DNA of 10,664 nucleotides from CAYSAA01 sp964428905. Its GTDB lineage: Bacteria > Atribacterota > Phoenicimicrobiia > Phoenicimicrobiales > Stramentimicrobiaceae. The notes under the pieces were generated by a model. That model was given only the letters and a program-made list of their open reading frames with translations, made no database searches and was not told the DNA's origin. The translations under genes and the position numbers were made by a program. Of the stretch, positions 6,482-10,664 are shown one piece after another (positions within the stretch are counted from its first letter, which is position 1; each line of letters begins with the position of its first letter). The stretch is from assembly GCA_964428905.1 (NCBI GenBank), contig CAYSAA010000116.1:1-10664 (forward strand), in the 5' to 3' direction.

Positions 6482-6510
6482 TTGAACGGAATATCAATAA
6501 ATGATAAAAT
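6482..6510 (+). promoter_or_regulatory. Candidate promoter upstream of the C69 peptidase pseudogene
   Basis: TTGAAC (6482-6487), exactly 17 nt, then TAAAAT (6505-6510) preceded by TGA, which adds the extended -10 TGn element. It ends 63 nt before the ATG of the broken gene, so the remnant may still be transcribed. Confidence 0.45.
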
Positions 6511-6573
6511 ATTAAAACATAAAGGTTCGGACTCATTTTTCTTTTTTAAATTTAGATAGTGAGATAATAAATT

Positions 6574-6812
6574 ATGTGTGATACTATTGTAGCACTGGGT
6601 TCTATTGTTAAAGGAGGCTTGACTCTTTTTGGGAAAAATGGTGACCGTGAACCCGATGAAGCACAAAATATCCGCTAGATGAATATTTTGTTCAGGCGAG
6701 GGATATTGCGATAAATTGGGGTGCCAGGTTAAATAAGCTTACCCCGATACAATTAAGCTGGTATTATAGATATTATTGGCTAAAGTATAATCGTAGAAAT
6801 AAGATCTGCTAA
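6574..6812 (+). pseudogene. C69/secernin-type peptidase reduced to its two ends by an internal deletion
   Basis: The ATG at 6574 starts MCDTIVALGSIVKGG, then LFGKNGDREPDEAQN, the N-terminus of family C69 dipeptidases and secernins. In these, the Cys right after Met becomes the N-terminal nucleophile and the K-N-x-D-R-E-P-x-E-A-Q stretch lines the active site. The frame stops at TAG 6676-6678. From 6678 a second frame reads DEYFVQARDIAINWGARLNK, then LTPIQLSWYYRYYWLKYNRR, ending at TAA 6810-6812. This looks like the C-terminal tail of the same family. Intact C69 enzymes are several hundred residues long, so most of the gene has been deleted and the ends fused out of frame near 6660-6680. The N-terminal assignment is strong; the C-terminal one rests on family memory and on position. 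Confidence 0.7.
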
Positions 6813-6850
6813 AATTATCAATCCAATCATTGTGATAACATAAGCTAAAA

Positions 6851-6896
6851 AGGATTTCAGGGGTTTACAAGGGGAAGAATTCCCCATGAATATCCT
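6851..6896. repeat. Nested palindrome (46 nt) downstream of the C69 remnant
   Basis: Outer arms AGGATTTCA (6851-6859) and TGAATATCCT (6887-6896) pair with one bulged base. Inside them GGGGAA-GAA-TTCCCC (6871-6885) forms a perfect six-pair hairpin. No T-run follows on the plus strand, so it is a poor intrinsic terminator. It may be a REP/MITE-like unit or a structured RNA. Confidence 0.4.
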
Positions 6897-6939
6897 GGTA
6901 AGAGTGGTGTAACAAATAGACAAGAGGTCAAGTGAAGAA

Positions 6940-7027
6940 GAGCATAAGAACAAACTGGCTAATAAAAAGGTAAGCCTTTTTTAGAGGCTTCTTAAAGCCA
7001 CCTGCTATATGTGCGATATTTACTTCT
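6940..7027 (+). repeat. Copy 2 of the diverged two-copy element
   Basis: It aligns with 4248-4325, sharing TTTTAGAGG, CTTAAAGC and the exact GTGCGATATTTACT. Two indels shift the reading frame relative to copy 1, so it is not coding now. AAGCCT-N7-AGGCTT forms a six-pair stem at the position where copy 1 has a weaker five-pair stem. No MliC-like sequence follows here. Confidence 0.5.
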
Positions 7028-7030
7028 TTC

Positions 7031-7458
7031 TAGACCAAGAGAATTTTTTAATAGTATAATATAGTTTGGAGTACACTCGAGCACAGGAAAGTACAATCTG
7101 TAAGGGTTTGATTTTGACTATCATGGAAAAAGTTACTTAAACTATAGAATCATGATATAATAAAACATTATCTGTCATCTATTCTCTAAAATATTCGTCC
7201 TAAAATCTAAGGGGGATACTATTAATTATTTTAATTTACCCTTTAAAAAAGGTACAGATTCTATTTTTGGAGACTCTTCTAATGATTTTTATCTCTTGTC
7301 ATTTATCAGAAAAATAATTTTCACCGTGAATAATTGCTTACCATAAATCGAAGGAAGGAGGTTTTAATTCATATAAGGTAAAAACTACTCAATGGATTTA
7401 CTGAAGAAATTTTCTATTTTTTTAAAAATATTTTATTGTTTTATGGAGGATTGAAAAA
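7031..7458 (+). other. Long leader/intergenic region before the tct operon
   Basis: About 430 nt without a gene. It contains the extended -10 candidate at 7153-7161, a weak stem TACC-CTTT...AAAA-GGTA (7237-7254), and a consensus-strength AGGAAGGAGG Shine-Dalgarno sequence ending near 7361 that has no ATG, GTG or TTG at a usable distance. The operon's true start uses GGAGG at 7445-7449. If transcription starts near 7168, the leader is about 290 nt, long enough for leader control, but I recognise no known riboswitch. Confidence 0.4.
7153..7161 (+). promoter_or_regulatory. Candidate extended -10 promoter for the tct operon
   Basis: TGATATAAT: a perfect TATAAT with the TGn extension. The hexamer 17 nt upstream (TTACTT) is a poor -35; a better TTGACT lies much too far away. 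It is about 300 nt before the tctC start. Confidence 0.4.
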
Positions 7459-8418
7459 ATGAAGAAAATTTTATTAGCAGTATTAATTACACTGCTTCTT
7501 TTAAGCTCAGCAAATGCATTAGCTGATTACCCCACAAGAAGTGTTAGCATTATCTGTCCTTGGGGAGCTGGAGGAGGCACAGATAGAGTTGCGCGCTTTT
7601 TAGCTGCTGAACTAGAGAATGAGTATGATACACCATTTGTGGTAGTCAATCAAACAGGTGGTGGTGGTGCAGTTGGCCATGGAGCAGGAGCTTATGCTAG
7701 TCCAGATGGTTATACACTTACATTAGTTACACTTGAAATATCAACCATGCATTGGTTGGGATTAACTGAGCTTACCTATGAAGATCTTGATTATGTTATT
7801 CAGATAAATGAAGATCCATCAGGAATCATTGTTAGAGCCGATTCTCCCTGGAATTCAGTAACTGAATTATTGATTGATATTGCGTTACATCCTGGTGAAT
7901 ATAGTTTTTCAGGGAGTGGTGCAGGGACAATTTGGGATCTGTCAAGAATTGGCTTATTTGACAAGGTTGGACTTCCAGTCGATTACGTAAAATGGATTCC
8001 TACTACAGGTGCTGCTCCTTCTGTTGTTGAATTACTTGGTGGACATATTGAAGTCATAACTTGTAGTCTTCCTGAAGCTGGTGCCCAACTAGATTCTGGG
8101 GAATTTAAAGCCTTAGCAATTATGGCAGATGCCAGAGATTTAAAGTATTCAGATGTGCCGACTATTAAAGAACTGGGTATTGATTGGTCATCGGGTACAT
8201 GGAGAGGTATTGCCGTACCAAACGGAACACCACAAGAAGTTGTTGATTCTCTTTATAATGCATTACTTAAAATAGCACAGTCAGAAAAATACCAAGATTT
8301 TATGCAAAAAAATGGTTTCGGTATTAAAATACGGAATTCAGAAGAATTTTATGAGTTTGCCAAAGAGCAAGATAGCACATGGAAAGAAATATTAGAACTT
8401 GGTGGATATGTAAAATAA
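7459..8418 (+). CDS. tctC: Tripartite tricarboxylate transporter substrate-binding protein (TctC/Bug family)
   Basis: This periplasmic receptor captures an organic acid and delivers it to the TctAB membrane complex. The 319-residue length is typical. Residues 1-22 are a signal peptide (MKKILLAVLITLLLLSSANA, cleavage around ALA-DYP). There is no Cys for lipid attachment, so the protein should be free in a periplasm. Family motifs follow: YPTRSVSIICPWGAGGGTDR (24-43) and VVNQTGGGGAVGHGAGAYAS, then PDGYTL, together the two ligand-carboxylate-binding loops of Bug proteins. The C-terminal GTWRGIAVPNGTP (231-243) is also typical. GGAGG lies nine nt before the ATG. It is the first gene of the tctCBA operon; 45 nt with a strong hairpin separate it from tctB. 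Bug proteins bind diverse mono-, di- and tricarboxylates, so the ligand is unknown. Confidence 0.92.
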   Translation: MKKILLAVLITLLLLSSANALADYPTRSVSIICPWGAGGGTDRVARFLAAELENEYDTPFVVVNQTGGGGAVGHGAGAYASPDGYTLTLVTLEISTMHWLGLTELTYEDLDYVIQINEDPSGIIVRADSPWNSVTELLIDIALHPGEYSFSGSGAGTIWDLSRIGLFDKVGLPVDYVKWIPTTGAAPSVVELLGGHIEVITCSLPEAGAQLDSGEFKALAIMADARDLKYSDVPTIKELGIDWSSGTWRGIAVPNGTPQEVVDSLYNALLKIAQSEKYQDFMQKNGFGIKIRNSEEFYEFAKEQDSTWKEILELGGYVK

Positions 8419-8424
8419 AGATAG

Positions 8425-8453
8425 ATCCCCCCTATTTCTAAAATAGGGGGGAT
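8425..8453 (+). promoter_or_regulatory. Strong intercistronic hairpin between tctC and tctB
   Basis: ATCCCCCCTATTT, loop CTA, AAATAGGGGGGAT: 13 perfect pairs including six consecutive C-G pairs. Only A-rich sequence follows, with no T-run, so it is not a standard intrinsic terminator. It probably protects the 3' end of tctC mRNA from exonucleases and raises binding-protein output relative to the membrane subunits. Its right arm also holds the only G-rich Shine-Dalgarno candidate for tctB, so folding could reduce tctB translation. Confidence 0.65.
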
Positions 8454-8463
8454 AAAAGATTAC

Positions 8464-8958
8464 TTGGTGATTAGATTGAATAAACAAGCAAATATTTGGT
8501 TAGGAATAGTACTTTTAATTATTGCAATTTTTGTTATTATTATTTCTTTGGGTTTTCCTTCTTTTATAAGTTTTGGTCAGAAACTTCCTGGACCTAATTT
8601 TATACCCGTTATACTAAGTATTATATTAATAATTAGTGGCAGCTATGAAATTTTAAGGGCTCTATTTAATAGGCATGAAATCCAACCCAAGAAACCATCT
8701 AAAGAATATATAAATAATTGGGGAAACCAGAATGTTATTATTATCATTTTAGGTTTCATATTATACATTCCCATTGTACAGAAACTAGGTTTTGTCATTA
8801 CAACTTTTATATTTTCGCTGATACTTATGGTACGCTTGAAAACTGGTTTGCTGAGAGGAATAATCATTTCTGCCATATTGGTTACTATAATCATGTTATT
8901 ATTTACGAAATTGTTTAGAGTTCCCTTACCTGAAGGAATTTTTTCTATGAATTTCTAG
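8464..8958 (+). CDS. tctB: Tripartite tricarboxylate transporter small membrane subunit TctB
   Basis: The protein has 164 residues with four or five hydrophobic segments (about 12-30, 46-66, 90-106, 108-124 and 132-151). The layout matches TctB: GPNFIPVILSIILIISG in the second segment and the C-terminal FRVPLPEG. TctB is the poorly conserved small subunit needed with TctA for uptake. The start is uncertain: TTG 8464 and GTG 8467 are adjacent and TTG 8476 is also possible. None has a good ribosome binding site, and the nearest G-rich stretch is in the right arm of the preceding hairpin. Low, hairpin-sensitive initiation is therefore likely. The gene ends 14 nt before tctA. Confidence 0.85.
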   Translation: MVIRLNKQANIWLGIVLLIIAIFVIIISLGFPSFISFGQKLPGPNFIPVILSIILIISGSYEILRALFNRHEIQPKKPSKEYINNWGNQNVIIIILGFILYIPIVQKLGFVITTFIFSLILMVRLKTGLLRGIIISAILVTIIMLLFTKLFRVPLPEGIFSMNF

Positions 8959-8972
8959 AGAAGAAGGTTTAA

Positions 8973-10460
8973 ATGATTATCATTGATATTCTACGGCCAG
9001 GCATTTTAATCCCATGGATTTTTTCTATGGCAATAGGGGTCATAGTAGGAGGGACTCCTGGCTTAACTGCTACAATGGCAGTTGCATTGATTGTACCCTT
9101 GACATACTACATGGAGCCTTTAGCGGGTTTGGCAATGATTTTAGGGGTTTCTTTTAGTTCAATTTTTACTGGTGATATTCCTGCAACTTTTTTGAGAATT
9201 CCAGGTACACCTGCCTCTGGTGCAGCGATTCTAGATGGTTATGAGATGGCAAAAAAGGGGGAAGGTTCCCTCGCTTTGATTATTGATCTGTTTTGTTCAG
9301 TTATAGGTGGTTTGATTGGTGTCTTGTTACTTATTATTGTTGCACCACCTTTAGCTAATTTTGCTCTAAAATTTAGCAATTTTCAATACTTTTGGCTTGG
9401 CGTATTTGGACTTAGTATGAGCGCAGTAATTTGTAAGGGTAATAATATAAGAGGCATTATCTCTGCTGTCCTTGGGATACTTGTTTCAACAGTTGGAGTT
9501 GATATTACTACGGGTTTTCCTAGGTTTACTTTTGGCTATACTGAACTAATGGGGGGAATTGGCTTTATCCCTGCCATGATAGGATTATTTGGCATTTCAG
9601 AAGTTTTAAAAAATGTAAAAAGTAGTGAAAGTTTAAAAGCCAAGAGTGTCAACATTAGAGGTAATGTATCAATACTCAAGACCTTATTAATTATCTGGAA
9701 ACATAAATGGACTTTAATTAAATCAGCTTTTATTGGAACTGGCATAGGTGCACTTCCAGGTGCTGGAGCAGATATAGCAGCTTGGGTTGCTTATGGGATG
9801 GCAAAGAAAACTTCAAGAAAACCTGAAGAATTTGGAAAGGGAAGCATTGATGGTATAGTTGCTCCTACCAGTGCTAATAATGCTGCCTTGGGGGGTACTT
9901 GGATACCAGCCTTGGTTTTTGGAGTACCAGGTGATTCCATAACTGCTATTGTACTTGGAGCAATGTTAATGTATGGATTACGTCCAGGACCACTTATTTT
10001 CCAACAGAGCCCGGATTTGGTTAAAGGGCTTTTTGCAGTAGCTTTACTATCACAATTATTTTTAATACCAATTGGCTTAATTGGTATTAAAGCTTTTAGC
10101 TATTTCTTGAGTTTACCCCGAAATGTGATTTTAGTGATTGTGTTAATATTTTCTTTAGTTGGCTCCTATTCTATTCGTAATAGTTATTTTGATATATATG
10201 TTATGTTATTTTTTGGTGTGGTAGGTTTTATTTTTGAAAATTTAAATATTCCTCTCCCTCCGATGATTCTTGGTATTATATTAGGACCAATGATAGAAGA
10301 CAACTTAAGGGTTGGTTTAATAAAAACCGGAGGAAATTACCTCCCATTTATTATGAATCCAATCAGTGCTGTTCTGGTTATACTTATTATTTTTACATTT
10401 TCCAGTAACTATTTCGATAAAATATTTAATGTCATATTGAGAAAAAATGGGAATAAATAA
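8973..10460 (+). CDS. tctA: Tripartite tricarboxylate transporter large membrane subunit TctA
   Basis: TctA is the main permease subunit, driven by an ion gradient rather than ATP. At 495 residues with about ten or more hydrophobic segments it is full length. Conserved family regions: GGTPGLTATMAVALIVPLTY (26-45), the related second-half repeat GTGIGALPGAGADIAAW (255-271), then FGKGSIDGIVAPTSANNAAL (287-306), GVPGDSITAIVLGAM (317-331) and GLRPGP (335-340). Many relatives have APE-x-ANNA; here Thr299 replaces that Glu, which may tune substrate or ion preference. AAGAAGG lies five nt before the ATG and tctB ends 14 nt upstream, so the two subunits are co-expressed. No terminator is seen in the 117 nt before the aldolase gene, so that gene is probably in the same transcript. 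Confidence 0.93.
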   Translation: MIIIDILRPGILIPWIFSMAIGVIVGGTPGLTATMAVALIVPLTYYMEPLAGLAMILGVSFSSIFTGDIPATFLRIPGTPASGAAILDGYEMAKKGEGSLALIIDLFCSVIGGLIGVLLLIIVAPPLANFALKFSNFQYFWLGVFGLSMSAVICKGNNIRGIISAVLGILVSTVGVDITTGFPRFTFGYTELMGGIGFIPAMIGLFGISEVLKNVKSSESLKAKSVNIRGNVSILKTLLIIWKHKWTLIKSAFIGTGIGALPGAGADIAAWVAYGMAKKTSRKPEEFGKGSIDGIVAPTSANNAALGGTWIPALVFGVPGDSITAIVLGAMLMYGLRPGPLIFQQSPDLVKGLFAVALLSQLFLIPIGLIGIKAFSYFLSLPRNVILVIVLIFSLVGSYSIRNSYFDIYVMLFFGVVGFIFENLNIPLPPMILGIILGPMIEDNLRVGLIKTGGNYLPFIMNPISAVLVILIIFTFSSNYFDKIFNVILRKNGNK

Positions 10461-10577
10461 GAATGAATTGTTATCTTAATTCTATTACCATAAATTAAAC
10501 TAATGGGTTTATGTTTTTAATGATTAGCTTACAGATAGGGAATCTGGCTAAAAGTCATTTTAATCAGGAGGAATAGG

Positions 10578-10664
10578 ATGTTTAAATTAAAAGGCGTTGT
10601 ACCGCCCATGGTTACCCCGTTTGACCAAGAGGGTAATTTGGATATCAGTAATTTAGAAAAGCTG
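10578..10664 (+). CDS. DapA/NanA-family class I aldolase or lyase (partial, runs off the right edge)
   Basis: Twenty-nine residues are visible: MFKLKGVVPPMVTPFDQEG, then NLDISNLEKL. G-V-x-P-P-M-V-T-P-F-D-x-x-G-x-x-D is the N-terminal strand of the dihydrodipicolinate synthase / N-acetylneuraminate lyase superfamily, (beta/alpha)8 barrels that form a Schiff base between a lysine and a 2-oxo acid such as pyruvate. The catalytic Tyr and Lys lie outside the window. AGGAGG (10566-10571) is six nt before the ATG. Since it follows a carboxylate transporter rather than lysine genes, a catabolic role is more likely than DapA itself, for example aldol cleavage or dehydration of a sugar acid or 2-keto-3-deoxy acid. 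That is inference from context. Confidence 0.85.
   Translation, partial: MFKLKGVVPPMVTPFDQEGNLDISNLEKL

Noticed and set aside
6457..6666. Minus-strand open frame over the start of the C69 remnant
   Set aside because: The plus strand encodes a recognisable C69 N-terminus across the same bases; the reverse reading shows no motif.
8425..8453. Intrinsic terminator after tctC
   Set aside because: The stem is strong but is followed by an A-rich sequence instead of a T-run, and tctB/tctA, which need co-expression, continue downstream.
8643..8918. Extra open frames on both strands inside tctB
   Set aside because: TctB motifs and the operon position support the main frame; the others are by-products of AT-rich hydrophobic coding sequence.
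9536..9745. Minus-strand open frame inside tctA
   Set aside because: Antisense to conserved TctA sequence, with no start signals or family match.
1..10664. CRISPR array, tRNA or rRNA genes, integrase attachment sites
   Set aside because: No regularly spaced repeats, tRNA cloverleaf signatures, rRNA-like segments or integrase genes were found in the window.

Overview
The window is AT-rich bacterial DNA. It carries two housekeeping genes (rsgA and a 6-phosphofructokinase), a toxin-antitoxin pair, a stretch of broken genes, and the start of a transport and catabolic operon that runs off the right edge. The solute-binding protein has a signal peptide without a lipobox cysteine, and there is a secreted SYLF-domain protein. 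Both fit an anaerobe with an outer membrane (for example Atribacterota or a deep diderm Firmicutes lineage). That placement is inference; nothing here is a decisive phylogenetic marker.

Left part (1-2307). The window opens inside the C-terminal DnaA-like helix-turn-helix of an IS200-type/REP-associated transposase, which ends on a small hairpin. It is followed convergently by a minus-strand operon of a DUF2281-type antitoxin and a MazF/PemK-type toxin (16-nt overlap). After about 500 nt of non-coding DNA comes rsgA, a circularly permuted ribosome-assembly GTPase with a TTG start.

Middle part (2308-4116). An intergenic stretch with a good -10 box leads to a PfkA-family phosphofructokinase. 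Its active site has Gly at the E. coli 104 position but Lys at the 124 position. A 62-residue 4-oxalocrotonate tautomerase homologue with a strong ribosome binding site follows.

Gene graveyard (about 4117-7030). Several genes are visibly eroded: an MliC-like lysozyme-inhibitor fragment, a GNAT acetyltransferase with an in-frame stop and a lost C-terminus, a 5'-truncated membrane protein, and a C69/secernin-type peptidase reduced to its first 34 and last about 44 codons. Two genes look intact: a small integral membrane protein and a minus-strand secreted SYLF (Ysc84-like) protein. An approximately 85-nt sequence occurs in two diverged copies about 2.7 kb apart, and a nested palindrome lies near the second copy.

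Right part (7031-10664). A possible extended -10 promoter and a leader of about 300 nt precede a tripartite tricarboxylate transporter operon: tctC (periplasmic binding protein), tctB and tctA (membrane subunits). A perfect 13-bp hairpin sits between tctC and tctB. After 117 nt comes the start of a DapA/NanA-type class I aldolase or lyase. The arrangement suggests uptake of an organic or sugar acid followed by its cleavage or dehydration. The substrate cannot be read from the sequence.

I found no convincing new system. The most informative oddities are the pseudogene cluster, the two-copy element, the PFK active-site combination and the intercistronic hairpin.
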